Assembly (NCBI GenBank): GCA_050043005.1
Contig: JBHJIZ010000113.1
Location: forward strand, 1 to 64,000
Reading direction: 5' to 3'
Origin: Thermohalobaculum sp050043005
GTDB lineage: Bacteria; Pseudomonadota; Alphaproteobacteria; Rhodobacterales; Rhodobacteraceae
Length of the DNA stretch: 64,000 nt
Shown here: piece by piece, positions 17,521-26,558 of the stretch
Numbering within the stretch: position 1 is the first letter of the stretch
Layout of the letters: each line of letters begins with the position of its first letter
Program-made: the position numbers and the translations under genes
Notes under the pieces: generated by a model
Database searches by the model: none
Told to the model about the DNA's origin: nothing
What the model saw: only the letters and a program-made list of their open reading frames with translations

Positions 17521-20490
17521 ATGGCCGAGCGTCTCTCCAAAGGGGGGCTCCTGACCGATCGCGATCAACCCACCACATTCACGTTCAACGGTGACGCTCT
17601 CCAGGGTTACGAAGGCGATACGGTCGCCTCCGCGTTGCTGGCGAATGACCGGATGCTGGTCGGTCGATCGTTCAAATATCACCGTCCGCGTGGAATCATG
17701 GCCTCGGGCGCCGAAGAGCCGAATGCGCTGCTGGGTATTGGCGAGGGAGCGCGGTTTGAACCGAACCAGCGCGCAACGACGACCGAATTGCACGATGGCA
17801 TGGTCACGCAAAGCCAAAACCACTGGCCGTCGCTCGAGACTGATGTTGGCGCATTGAATGCCTGGGTGGCGGACAAACTGCCGGTCTTGTCGGCTGGCTT
17901 CTATTACAAGACTTTTCTGTTTCCGCGCGTCGCTTGGAAACACATCTACGAGCCATTCATCCGGAAAGCGGCCGGATTGGGAAAGGCGCCGGTCGAGAAG
18001 GATCCGGATAGTTACGAGCATTTCCATTGGCACTGCGATGTTCTGATCGCTGGCGGCGGCATCGCTGGCATCGCGGCGGCGCGCAAAGCAGCGGACGAAG
18101 GCAAGCGCGTGTTGCTTGTCGAGCAAACCGCGCATTGGGGCGGGCGTGCGCTTGTTGATGGTGATCAGATCGACGGGCAATCCGGGCCCGAGTGGGTGGC
18201 GGCGCAGATCGCGGCGCTCGAAGCGATGCCCAACGTCACGTTGCGCACCCGCGCGATGGCGGCGGGGCTGTACGATCACGGTTATGCGCTGGTCTATGAA
18301 CGTGTCTCGGACCATCGGCCGGGTCTCACCGGTGCGCCACGCCACCGGCTGTGGCGTGTCAGAACCGGTCAGACAATTGTTGCAACGGGTGCAATTGAAC
18401 GTCCACTGACCTTTGCGAACAATGATATGCCAGGCGTGATGCTAGCCTCGGCAGCGCGCGACTATGCAACACTTTACGGCGTCTTGCCGGGTCGCAAAGT
18501 CATCGTCTACGCCAACAATGACGATGCCTACCGGACCGCGCTGACGCTGCACCAAGATGGCGCGAAGATTGTCGCCATCTTGGACATACGCGCGCAAGCG
18601 GCAGGCGACCTTCCACAACAGGCACGCGAGGCCGGAATTCTGGTCCGTACCAGTACGGGGATCGCGAAAGCGATCGGCGGCAAGCGCGTCGATGAAGTCC
18701 AGATTGGTACCATCCAAGGTGAGAAGATGACGGGACGTGAGGAGTACCTTTCCTGCGATCTCGTCTGCGTCTCGGGTGGCTGGTCTCCGGTTGTTCATCT
18801 TTGGTCGCATTGCGGTGGCAAACTGACTTGGGACGACACGTCGGCGATGTTCCGACCGGATGATAGCCGTCCTCCGACTGGCAGCGACGGTCAAGCGATG
18901 ACGAAATGTGTCGGCGCAGCGAATGGCGTACTCCATACGACAGAGATCCTGCCGGACAGCATGGTACGAGCTCCAACCGAGGACGTTCTGCAACCGCACT
19001 GGTTCACGCCATCGCGCGGAAAATATGCGCACGGCACGAAGCACTTCGTTGACTTCCAGAACGATGTGACGGCTGCCGATGTGCGCTTGGCCGCGCGCGA
19101 AGGCTATGAAAGCGTCGAACACACCAAGCGTTACACAACGCTCGGCATGGCGACAGACCAGGGCAAGACCTCGAACATCAATGGTTTGGCTCTGTTGGCG
19201 GGGGCGTTGGAGAAACAGATCCCCGAGGTTGGAACAACTACGTTCCGCCCGCCGTATACGCCGATATCGATGGGTGCGATCACTGGCTCGGCCAAGGGAC
19301 CACTGTTCAAGGCGGTACGCCAGACGCCGATGCACGGCTGGCACGATGCAAATGGCGCGGACTGGGAGCCAGTGGGCGATTGGTACCGTCCGTTCTGCTA
19401 TCGTCGCGCGGGCGAAGATCGGCATGCTGCCGTGAACCGTGAAGTCGTGAACGCGCGGCGCAATGTCGGGCTGCTCGACGCGTCGACACTTGGAAAGATC
19501 GTGGTCAAAGGGCCGGATGCGGGGAAATTCCTCGACCTGCTTTACACCAACATGATGTCGACACTGAAGCAGGGTCGCTGCCGATATGGCCTGATGTGCA
19601 CCGAGAATGGCTTTCTGTTCGACGACGGCGTCGTCGTGCGGACAGGGCCGGAGGAATTCCTCTGCCACACGACATCCGGTGGATCGGACCGCGTTCATGC
19701 GTGGATGGAGGAATGGCTCCAGACCGAATGGTGGGATCTGAAAGTCGCGACCGTCAACGTTACGGACCAGTGGGCGCAGGTCGCTGTTGCCGGGCCGAAT
19801 GCGCGCAAGGTGCTCGAAGACGCAGTCTGCGATGTGGCGCTCGACAAGGGTGCCGTGAAGTTCATGGATTATGTCGAGGGAACGCTCGCAGGCTGCCCGG
19901 TGCGGATCTTCCGGATCTCGTTCTCGGGAGAGCTTTCCTACGAGATTGCGACGCCTGCAGGCTATGGCATGGCGTTGTGGGACGCCCTGCGCGTGGCGGG
20001 TGAGCCGCACGGGATCATGCCGTATGGTACGGAGGCCCTGCACATCATGCGTGCCGAGAAGGGCTTCATCATGATCGGTGATGAAACAGCCGGCACTGTG
20101 ACGCCGCAGGATCTGGGGCTGTTCTTCGCGATCTCGAAGAAGAAAACCGACTATATCGGCAAGCGCGCGCAGGAGCGGTCGGACCTGGTGCGCACAGGTC
20201 GCAAGCAACTGGTGGGACTGATGGCCGAGGATCCGCAGATGGTCCTGCCGGATGGCGCCCACGCGGTGAAGCGCCGCCGTGAGCATGTCGCGATGACCAC
20301 GATTGGGCATGTGACGTCCACGTACTACTCGCCGACCCTCGGACACTCGATCGCAATGGGGTTGGTCGAGAACGGTCTGTCGCGCCGGAGCGAGTGGATC
20401 GACTTCTCGACCGGTCTGGGCGAATTCATGCGCGCCCAGATCGTTGACCCGGTTTTCTACGATCAAGCGGGGGAGAAACAGAATGTCTGA
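17521..20490 (+). CDS. soxA: Sarcosine oxidase alpha subunit
   Basis: The alpha subunit binds NAD and carries the folate-binding GcvT-type domain. The 989-residue protein shows an N-terminal ferredoxin-like domain (about 20-90), an NAD(P)-binding pyridine nucleotide-disulphide oxidoreductase domain with the GGGIAGIAAARKA dinucleotide loop (about 178-190), and a C-terminal aminomethyltransferase domain (about 600-985). AGGAGG lies before the ATG that directly follows the soxD stop. Its stop overlaps the soxG start. Length is normal for the family. Confidence 0.96.
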   Translation: MAERLSKGGLLTDRDQPTTFTFNGDALQGYEGDTVASALLANDRMLVGRSFKYHRPRGIMASGAEEPNALLGIGEGARFEPNQRATTTELHDGMVTQSQNHWPSLETDVGALNAWVADKLPVLSAGFYYKTFLFPRVAWKHIYEPFIRKAAGLGKAPVEKDPDSYEHFHWHCDVLIAGGGIAGIAAARKAADEGKRVLLVEQTAHWGGRALVDGDQIDGQSGPEWVAAQIAALEAMPNVTLRTRAMAAGLYDHGYALVYERVSDHRPGLTGAPRHRLWRVRTGQTIVATGAIERPLTFANNDMPGVMLASAARDYATLYGVLPGRKVIVYANNDDAYRTALTLHQDGAKIVAILDIRAQAAGDLPQQAREAGILVRTSTGIAKAIGGKRVDEVQIGTIQGEKMTGREEYLSCDLVCVSGGWSPVVHLWSHCGGKLTWDDTSAMFRPDDSRPPTGSDGQAMTKCVGAANGVLHTTEILPDSMVRAPTEDVLQPHWFTPSRGKYAHGTKHFVDFQNDVTAADVRLAAREGYESVEHTKRYTTLGMATDQGKTSNINGLALLAGALEKQIPEVGTTTFRPPYTPISMGAITGSAKGPLFKAVRQTPMHGWHDANGADWEPVGDWYRPFCYRRAGEDRHAAVNREVVNARRNVGLLDASTLGKIVVKGPDAGKFLDLLYTNMMSTLKQGRCRYGLMCTENGFLFDDGVVVRTGPEEFLCHTTSGGSDRVHAWMEEWLQTEWWDLKVATVNVTDQWAQVAVAGPNARKVLEDAVCDVALDKGAVKFMDYVEGTLAGCPVRIFRISFSGELSYEIATPAGYGMALWDALRVAGEPHGIMPYGTEALHIMRAEKGFIMIGDETAGTVTPQDLGLFFAISKKKTDYIGKRAQERSDLVRTGRKQLVGLMAEDPQMVLPDGAHAVKRRREHVAMTTIGHVTSTYYSPTLGHSIAMGLVENGLSRRSEWIDFSTGLGEFMRAQIVDPVFYDQAGEKQNV

Positions 20491-21076
20491 GGCCGCAAGA
20501 CCCGTCGCCCCGCTGCGCGCGCCAGTGGCCGACGAACCGGTTTACGCTCCGGAGCCATTGATCGGGATCGAGCCGACCGATGTCTATGGCATGATCACCC
20601 TGCGCGGCGATCTGGGATCAGAAGCACTGGAGGCTGCTGTCGACGAAGCGGTCGGCTTGAAAGTTCCAGCAGCGCTCTCAGTTGTATCAGATGGCGATGC
20701 CCGCGTAGTCTGGATGTCGCCAGACGAACTGCTGCTGTTCACGGATTATTCCGAAGCTGACGCCGCCGTCGCACGGATCAGTGAGCAAATGGGCGTCGCT
20801 CATCATATGGCACTGAACGTCTCGGATGCTCGTGCCGTCATCCGATTGCGGGGCGCACGCGTGGGTGAAGTTCTGTCAAAAGGGGCGCCTTGCGATTGCT
20901 CGGATCACGGTTTCTCGGTCGGGACGGCACGTCGCACGCATATGGCGGGTCTCGCCGTGGCCTTCTGGCGGCTCGAGCCGGATGTCTGGGAGATCGTTGC
21001 GCTCAGGTCTTATGCGCATCATTTGTTGGCTTGGCTTGAACAAGCGGCGCAGCCCGGATCAGAGGTGTTCGCCTGA
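20483..21076 (+). CDS. soxG: Sarcosine oxidase gamma subunit
   Basis: The gamma subunit is a small GcvT-like fold protein that completes the heterotetramer. The 197-residue protein has the family features PDELLLFTDY at about residue 80, HHMALNVSDARAVIRLRG, and the C-terminal segment DVWEIVALRSYAHHLLAWLEQA. The ATG at 20483 overlaps the soxA stop by eight bases, so translation is likely coupled. It is the last gene of the soxDAG unit and converges with the phosphatase gene at 21092. Confidence 0.93.
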   Translation: MSEAARPVAPLRAPVADEPVYAPEPLIGIEPTDVYGMITLRGDLGSEALEAAVDEAVGLKVPAALSVVSDGDARVVWMSPDELLLFTDYSEADAAVARISEQMGVAHHMALNVSDARAVIRLRGARVGEVLSKGAPCDCSDHGFSVGTARRTHMAGLAVAFWRLEPDVWEIVALRSYAHHLLAWLEQAAQPGSEVFA

Positions 21077-21091
21077 CCTTTGGCGCGGGCG

Positions 21092-21811
21092 TCACTCCCG
21101 CCGAAGCAAGGTTTCGGTCACGAAGTTACCGATGCCCGATGCGTCAAACTTCTCTGTCAAAGCTATCGGGTCGTATCGCGTTTCAATCCAATCCATGAGC
21201 GGAACGTCTTCGCCCGGATGATCGGTCAGATAGGCATTGAACAGGGTATCAAGCACCCCGGTCTTGCCTTGGCGGACATGACCGTAGCGCAATCCCAACT
21301 GCCTCTGGGCTTGACGCACTGGAATACCTTCGTGCAGCGCCAGGTACAGTCCCGATATCAGTCCCGCGCGATCCGCGCCCGATTTGCAATGAAACAGGAC
21401 CGGGTACTCCAACCGTTCGAACATCGCCTTAGCCGCCTGAACATCCTCGACGGCGGGTAGCGCGCGCGACCGCATGACGAAGACTTCGAAGTCGACGCCC
21501 TCGGCTGCACAGGTTTCCTGTTCCAACGGTAGTGAACCATAGCTTTGCCCGCCGCGGAGATTGACGACCGAGCGGAGACCTTGCCGGACCAAGCGCCGGA
21601 TTTGATGCGGCATTGGTTGTGCCGACCGCCAGGCGTTCGGTGAGATCCGGTGCAGGTTGAGGTAGAAAAGCCGGATGAACCCATGGTCGGAGAAGAACAT
21701 GTTCAGCCATGCCGCCCAACGTTCCCGCCGTGTCACCAACGGCTTTCGCCAACGATTCAGCCGTGCTGATCGCTCACGTTCATAGGTTGAAATATGCACC
21801 GGTCGTGTCAT
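21092..21811 (-). CDS. Protein tyrosine phosphatase family protein (DSP-like)
   Basis: The 239-residue protein carries the cysteine phosphatase signature H-C-x5-R as HCKSGADRAG (His141, Cys142, Arg148). It is preceded by the family core VVNLRGGQSYGS, in which Arg/Asp-type residues position the substrate. The N-terminal 40 residues are basic. Related roseobacterial proteins are annotated as tyrosine/dual-specificity phosphatases with unknown substrates. A hairpin (21812-21845) lies just before the start codon and contains the only GAGG that could serve as ribosome binding site. Confidence 0.82.
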   Translation of the reverse strand: MTRPVHISTYERERSARLNRWRKPLVTRRERWAAWLNMFFSDHGFIRLFYLNLHRISPNAWRSAQPMPHQIRRLVRQGLRSVVNLRGGQSYGSLPLEQETCAAEGVDFEVFVMRSRALPAVEDVQAAKAMFERLEYPVLFHCKSGADRAGLISGLYLALHEGIPVRQAQRQLGLRYGHVRQGKTGVLDTLFNAYLTDHPGEDVPLMDWIETRYDPIALTEKFDASGIGNFVTETLLRRE

Positions 21812-21845
21812 GGGCGATGGCCTCTATCAGAGGCCCGAAGCGCCC
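21812..21845 (-). promoter_or_regulatory. Hairpin abutting the phosphatase start codon
   Basis: GGCCTCT (21819-21825) pairs with AGAGGCC (21829-21835) around a 3-base loop. GGGCG (21812-21816) and CGCCC (21841-21845) can extend it. On the minus strand this hairpin holds the GAGG nearest the start codon at 21811, so it could limit ribosome access. Confidence 0.25.
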
Positions 21846-21915
21846 ACAACCATCTAGCTTATGTGGCGGGGCGTCCGATTTTGGTACGCGATGCATCCTT
21901 GTCCGTGCCGGACCG

Positions 21916-22512
21916 TCATTGGGTGCCTTGAGCGGCGGCAATCGTAAGACCTGCATGGTAGGCGGTGTCGAGCAACGCCGCACGCCGCGCATCCGATCCC
22001 TGTGAGCCGTGCAGCAGATGAACCCGTGCATCGGGCATTCCAAAGTAACCGAGTGTTCCCGTGGTCCAGATCCGGTCCATCGCACCGGGGTAACCGTGCG
22101 GTGCCATGGATTGTGGGGATGCTCCTGCCGGCACCAACATCATGCATGTCCGCTTTGGCTGCAGCGACCGGCTGGGGTCGTCAACGTCATCGTAAGCCCA
22201 ACCGTAGGTCCAAACCCGGTCCACCCATCCTTTGAGCATCGCAGGCATGCCCCACCAGAACAAAGGAAAGACCAGACAAAGGGCATCGCAACTTTCGATA
22301 CGGATCTGCTCGGAACTGACGTCTTGGGGAAGACCGGCTCCCGCATCCGCTTCAATGTCGGCCATCGACCAGGCTGGGCTGAAGCCCTCGGCATGCAGAT
22401 CGGCGATTTCAGTCGTGTGCCCTGCTTCGGTAGCGCCCTCGCCGAAACGTGCCGCAATTGCGTGCGTAAATGATGTCGGGTTCGGATGGTCAATAACAGT
22501 GAGGATGTGCAT
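21916..22512 (-). CDS. NAD(P)H dehydrogenase (quinone)-type flavodoxin-fold protein
   Basis: The 198-residue protein has the flavodoxin-like fold of NQO1/MdaB/YwrO enzymes. The N-terminal MHILTVIDHPNPTSFTHA binds the FMN/FAD phosphate, followed by LVFPLFWWGMPAMLKGWVDRVWTYGWAY, where the W-x-P-A-x-L-K segment is diagnostic, and a C-terminal LGYFGM segment. Such enzymes reduce quinones by two electrons, protecting against redox cycling. ATG 22512 is preferred to one 17 codons upstream because the conserved fold begins there. No operon partner is apparent. Confidence 0.88.
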   Translation of the reverse strand: MHILTVIDHPNPTSFTHAIAARFGEGATEAGHTTEIADLHAEGFSPAWSMADIEADAGAGLPQDVSSEQIRIESCDALCLVFPLFWWGMPAMLKGWVDRVWTYGWAYDDVDDPSRSLQPKRTCMMLVPAGASPQSMAPHGYPGAMDRIWTTGTLGYFGMPDARVHLLHGSQGSDARRAALLDTAYHAGLTIAAAQGTQ

Positions 22513-22664
22513 TGAAGCCTGAGTGCGAACGGGCGGCGGGACCGCGTCAGTCTCGTGCATCATCTCGCGAATGGCAATCTGCCCACAATACGAAAGCGAC
22601 GACCGCTTGGGTCGCCGCAGGGAAGAGATTGACCTATAAACTACGTGTGGATGCGGTCATGAAC

Positions 22665-22728
22665 AAAAAAACTCTCGCAGGGTGCCGGCCGCCAATGAGG
22701 GGATTACCGAAAGCCAGCACCCCGCGAG
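22665..22728 (-). terminator. Intrinsic terminator for the 22731-23327 gene
   Basis: Read on the minus strand, CTCGCGGGGTGC (22728-22717) pairs with GCACCCTGCGAG (22685-22674), one mismatch in 12, and is followed two bases later by seven T residues (22671-22665). It starts two bases after the stop codon of the gene it would end. Confidence 0.75.
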
Positions 22729-22730
22729 CA

Positions 22731-23327
22731 TCAGCCCAGGGTCTGCAACTCCTTCAACCAGGGCCGATATCCGAAGTAGCCTTCCAGATCCGCGAGGACC
22801 GCCTTGTTTGTATCGCTAATGTGCGCCCGGGCGGCGCGGGTGCGCATGAAATGGGCTTCGCGACGCATGATGTTGCGGTCGACCCAGTTGGCCTTGACGC
22901 GGATCGTCTCCTGGCCCGGATTCATGTAGAAGTTGAGGTATTCTTTTACCTTGCTGTTGTTCTGGCTGTCGTTCAGATTCAACAACTTCTGGATGGTACC
23001 GGCACATTCCTCCAGGAGCAGTTCACCAGCGTTATTGCTGCGCGCACCGCCGCCATTGAGAGCTCCGAACATCAGCTTGCAACGTTCGATGGTGTTGTAA
23101 CCAAGGTTGATCTGAGTCGGAGACTGATCCGACAGGAACATCTGATGTATGCCCTCGATCTTCTTGCCGTACCCGGTGTTTCGCGAGTAATCCCAAAGCG
23201 AGAGGAGGAAAAGAATATTCTCTGATTGGAAAACTTTTGTATAGTACCAGTAAGTTCGGCGCATAACTTTTTCATTATAGAAGTTGTGGTTGAGAGCAAT
23301 TTTTTCCATGGTTTCACGAAGTGGCAT
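22731..23327 (-). CDS. Unrecognised protein, AT-rich gene
   Basis: I do not recognise this 198-residue protein. It appears mostly alpha-helical and rich in Asn, Tyr and Lys (for example KIALNHNFYNEK and KLLNLNDSQNNSK), with no signal peptide or membrane span and no catalytic motif I can name. The 5' half is clearly less GC-rich than the surroundings, suggesting transfer. AAAGGA lies about ten bases before ATG 23327, and the gene has its own intrinsic terminator (22665-22728), both good signs of a real expressed gene. An AraC regulator lies upstream on the same strand. Confidence 0.7.
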   Translation of the reverse strand: MPLRETMEKIALNHNFYNEKVMRRTYWYYTKVFQSENILFLLSLWDYSRNTGYGKKIEGIHQMFLSDQSPTQINLGYNTIERCKLMFGALNGGGARSNNAGELLLEECAGTIQKLLNLNDSQNNSKVKEYLNFYMNPGQETIRVKANWVDRNIMRREAHFMRTRAARAHISDTNKAVLADLEGYFGYRPWLKELQTLG

Positions 23328-23664
23328 CTGATTGATCCTTTTTGGTCTAAGCGTCGGGTTCAATTTTTAGGGTCCGCGTTCAGGGTCCTGAATTTCAGAC
23401 CCTCACTATATCTCGTTTTGACATCTAATATGTGGAATAAACTCTGCTGTCTGTCATTGGACGAGCGTCTCAAACTTGCTGTCATTCCGTCTCAATCGAC
23501 CGTCTCGGCGGTAATCGGACATCTCGTGAATCACCGCTGATGAACGCTGGGGGCCTGCCCCCAAGGTGATCTCGGACTGTCAGATAGGTGGTCGCCGATG
23601 GTTATGCGTCGTTCGACGCATGGAAGCTGCACCAGGCCTTGGGCTGCGGCGCGAGCCGCAAGAT
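23328..23664. other. Intergenic region, no gene seen
   Basis: About 340 bases between the unknown gene and the AraC gene. The part near 23328-23450 is AT-rich and probably holds the promoter of the unknown gene. A short GGGGGC-CT-GCCCCC-type hairpin lies near 23550. A short frame crossing 23588-23833 overlaps the AraC 3' end and shows no family features. I see no intact insertion sequence. Confidence 0.5.
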
Positions 23665-24693
23665 TTATGGTGTCAGCAGATTGGACAGTCGTAACAGACT
23701 GGGCGCTGCTTCGTGTTCCGCCGGCTTGTCGATCGACTTGCCCGACCCACCGGTAATGACACTGCCCATGAAATCACGGGGTGCCGCGCCAAACTTCCGT
23801 TTGAAGGCGCGGTTGAAATTGCCTGTATCCTGAAAGCCGTAGCGTTCAGCAGTCGCGCGCACCAAGCCGCGCTTACCGTCGCCGGTCATCAGATCCCACT
23901 TTGCGCGTTCGAGCCGTTGGTCAAGGATGTATCGCGCGATTCCGCCCTCTTCGGCGAAAGCTCGGTAGACCGTCGCGCGCGACGCACCAAATTTTTTGAT
24001 GAGCCGATCCGCGTTCATGTCCGGATCCGTAAGATTCTCCAGTATGAATTTACGAATCGATCGTGCGCGCAGCTTTTCGTGTGCGTCCTGCGACCCCTCG
24101 GGGACACGCCCTGAAGCAAGAATTCCTTTCAACATCCCGCAAACACCGGTGATCAACGCCGAGGCATCCTTAACAGGTGTCTCCGGAAGTTGACCATGGA
24201 TGACTTCAACAGCCGATTTGATCAGAAGGTTCGTTGAGCTTCCGGCCCTGAAGACCAAGTGCGACGGGTCGTGCATCGGATCATAGCCGACATCCTCGTA
24301 CGGCAAGTAGATGCTGATCTGATCGACGCCGTCCGAGATCGCCTGGAAGGGGTGGCGAATGTCGAACAGGTGCACATCGCCTGGTTCAAAGTCCGATGGT
24401 TCGTCACCGATTCGTCCGACCATGCGTCCCGATCGCCCATATCGCAGAATCAGGTATTCCTCCTGCGACGGGCGAAAGCTCACAGCATATCGCCGCTTAT
24501 CGACCCGCTGGCACTTCAGGTCGACAATGAGCAGATCCTGGCTCTGCCAAATGTTGACCAATGCATTCAGGCCAGGTGTATCGTCATCGAGGGTAGAAAA
24601 CTCGACCAGCGGAGCGTTGTAGGCTCGCCAGACCGGGATCTGCTGATCTACTGGATATGCCTGAGTATCCAATGAGCGCGTCGGCAAACGCAT
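23665..24693 (-). CDS. AraC family transcriptional regulator
   Basis: The 342-residue protein has a jelly-roll sensor domain of the AraC_binding_2 type (about 30-190) and a C-terminal double helix-turn-helix (about 215-320) with the typical end QDTGNFNRAFKRKFGAAPRDF. The first HTH includes LIKKFGASRATVYRAFAEEGG. The inducer is unknown. It is divergent from the secreted protein at 24964 and upstream of the unrecognised 22731-23327 gene, either of which it might control. Full length. Confidence 0.9.
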   Translation of the reverse strand: MRLPTRSLDTQAYPVDQQIPVWRAYNAPLVEFSTLDDDTPGLNALVNIWQSQDLLIVDLKCQRVDKRRYAVSFRPSQEEYLILRYGRSGRMVGRIGDEPSDFEPGDVHLFDIRHPFQAISDGVDQISIYLPYEDVGYDPMHDPSHLVFRAGSSTNLLIKSAVEVIHGQLPETPVKDASALITGVCGMLKGILASGRVPEGSQDAHEKLRARSIRKFILENLTDPDMNADRLIKKFGASRATVYRAFAEEGGIARYILDQRLERAKWDLMTGDGKRGLVRATAERYGFQDTGNFNRAFKRKFGAAPRDFMGSVITGGSGKSIDKPAEHEAAPSLLRLSNLLTP

Positions 24694-24963
24694 CTCGGAC
24701 AGGGGATAATCTGGTGTCGATCGGTCCTGGGTCGAAATGATCTGAGTCCTCGTATTCGGCGAGCTGAGATAACTCCATCAAACGTTTGGATCCAGCCTGA
24801 GCGAGAACATCTAATAATTGTAAATTTGATATTCAATACGATATATTGGAATTGGGAGTGTCGGCTGTCCCACCTGTTCACGTTTCGGAGAACTGAGCTT
24901 TCCGGCATGGGTGCGCTTGCGACTGCGAGCTATACCTATCGGGCGGCAAAGACCGAGGGTAAG

Positions 24964-25524
24964 ATGTTTCGATGCCTCATCACCTTAGCGTTGATAACCC
25001 TAGCAGCGCTTCCAGCCGATGCCTTGGTTGTCGGTGGCGGCATCCTGCGGCAGAACGGACACGGTCAGTTCGTCCATCTCGAAGCCACTTCTGCTTTCAC
25101 GGTTGGTGAAGACAACTTCAATACCGATCATCTCTATGCCTTCGACGAAGATCAGAACATCGTTCTGGAAGCGCCAATCCGGGTCGACATTGGCGGCGTG
25201 AAGGGGTTGATTCACACGGGTGAGACAGTCGCCAGTCACTACGTGTTCTTCGATAGCATCGCCGGGATTCACATCGGGTTCGTGGATTTCGATGCGCCGG
25301 TGCTTGGTGTTGCGGCCTTTCAAGACACCATGGCGGCGACCGACTTTCTCGCGAACACAGCCGAGACCTATATCTGCCCGGATTTGCGCGGGCGGGAGCA
25401 GGGGGATCGCGTCTGGATCGACAAGGATTTGCCGCATCGCTTGTGGGTGTACTGGGCCGGGTCCTCTCCCGGAGACTACATCCGCGTTTTCACCGAAAAA
25501 TCGCCAAATGCGCCTATGATGTAA
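24964..25524 (+). CDS. Secreted protein of unknown function (PEP-CTERM-protein-like body)
   Basis: The 186-residue protein begins with a Sec signal peptide (about 1-20, LITLALITLAALPADA). The mature part has the pattern GETVASHYVFFDSIAG, DAPVLGVAAFQDTMAATDFL and a final SSPGDYIRVFT, which I associate with the body of many PEP-CTERM/VPLPA-CTERM proteins. It stops right after this body with no sorting helix or Arg cluster. GAGG seven bases before ATG 24964 supports the start; the frame is open further upstream but gives a poor N-terminus. Function unknown. Confidence 0.72.
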   Translation: MFRCLITLALITLAALPADALVVGGGILRQNGHGQFVHLEATSAFTVGEDNFNTDHLYAFDEDQNIVLEAPIRVDIGGVKGLIHTGETVASHYVFFDSIAGIHIGFVDFDAPVLGVAAFQDTMAATDFLANTAETYICPDLRGREQGDRVWIDKDLPHRLWVYWAGSSPGDYIRVFTEKSPNAPMM

Positions 25525-25628
25525 GACTGCGCCAGACTTGATTTTGGCAAAACTGTGGCGGCGTTAATGGTTTGGTAATTCAGATTAACCAGATTCGCGC
25601 TTTGCAACGACCTTCGGGTAAGCAAGGT

Positions 25629-26537
25629 ATGGATCCGGTCAAGCAGCCATCGGCCAGCGAAGATTTTCTGACGGAATGCCTGATACGCGGCAGTTCGATC
25701 GAGATCGAGTGGACGTTCAGCCTTGCTGGCGCGCGGCCGCCCGAGATTATCTGGTCACCGACCCGGCGCCAGTTGATGAACCCGTTGATCAATCGTTTTT
25801 TCGAGCTTTGCCAAGAGAAGCTGCGCCCGGAAGGCTGTCTGCATTGGGACGACATATCGATCGCCGATTTCGGCGCTCTGGCGGATTGGATCATGCTTCT
25901 TCGCAAGGGATCGTCCGCCGATGAGTACACCTATCTGCACTACGGACGCGGTATCGCCGGTTACTATTCCCACGACATGACGGGCAAAACGACCGCGGAT
26001 TTCGGCGGGCATATCAGTCAGTTCTTCAACGCTGTGTACGAGGCATCCCGCGTCCGGCGTGAATGGGTTCTGACCGAACACGAACCTCCGTCCCGCGTAT
26101 TTGTGTTCCGATGGCGTCGCTTGATCGTGCCGCTCGTGTCGGAAGATCACGATGTCTGCGGGTTCATCGTGATCAACATCCCCGAAAACGCCTTGCGTGC
26201 CGGGCTCGACATTGTCCCTGACCCGGTCTTCGTCACGGAAAGCGATCAAACCATCCGCTATAGCAACATTGCAGCGCGCCGGGATTTCGATGGACCTGCA
26301 TCGACACATGTTGGCAAAGCCCTCGATGAGGTGCTTGGCATTCGTCTGGACATAAAGCACTCGCCTTACGAGATGCACGAAGCCGGCGAGGTTGTCGACG
26401 AGATCGGTACGCTTAATGTCGGGTCCACCGTGTCAGACCAGTTCTTGCTGACGATCAGCGGTTTCGTGCACGAGGATCGCAGTTTCTACATCGTGATCGT
26501 TCGTATGCCTGTCCCGGAGCTTAAGCGCACGGTTTAG
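25629..26537 (+). CDS. Double PAS-type protein without output domain
   Basis: The 302-residue protein appears to contain two PAS-like domains. The first (about 25-185) has a WDDISIADFGALADWIMLLR helix followed by YLHYGRGIAGYYSHDMTGKT and ends in the WRRLIVPLVSEDHDVCGFIVI strand pair, as in PAS_5-type sensors. The second (about 195-300) starts LDIVPDPVFVTESDQTIRYSN. No kinase, GGDEF, HTH or other effector follows. It may sense a ligand and act through a protein partner. The ATG at 25629 has only a short AAGG nearby; a TTG at 25572 is the alternative. It converges with the cupin gene. Confidence 0.6.
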   Translation: MDPVKQPSASEDFLTECLIRGSSIEIEWTFSLAGARPPEIIWSPTRRQLMNPLINRFFELCQEKLRPEGCLHWDDISIADFGALADWIMLLRKGSSADEYTYLHYGRGIAGYYSHDMTGKTTADFGGHISQFFNAVYEASRVRREWVLTEHEPPSRVFVFRWRRLIVPLVSEDHDVCGFIVINIPENALRAGLDIVPDPVFVTESDQTIRYSNIAARRDFDGPASTHVGKALDEVLGIRLDIKHSPYEMHEAGEVVDEIGTLNVGSTVSDQFLLTISGFVHEDRSFYIVIVRMPVPELKRTV

Positions 26538-26558
26538 GTGGATTTCTATCCGTCGATT

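Noticed and set aside
18442..20466. Long minus-strand reading frame (about 670 codons) opposite soxA
   Set aside because: It is a shadow of soxA produced by high GC codon bias; the plus strand encodes a clear, full-length sarcosine oxidase alpha subunit and the minus frame shows no family motif.
23588..23833. Short plus-strand frame starting with an ADGYASFDAWKLHQAL-like stretch
   Set aside because: Most of it lies opposite the 3' end of the AraC gene, and the rest shows no transposase or other family feature.
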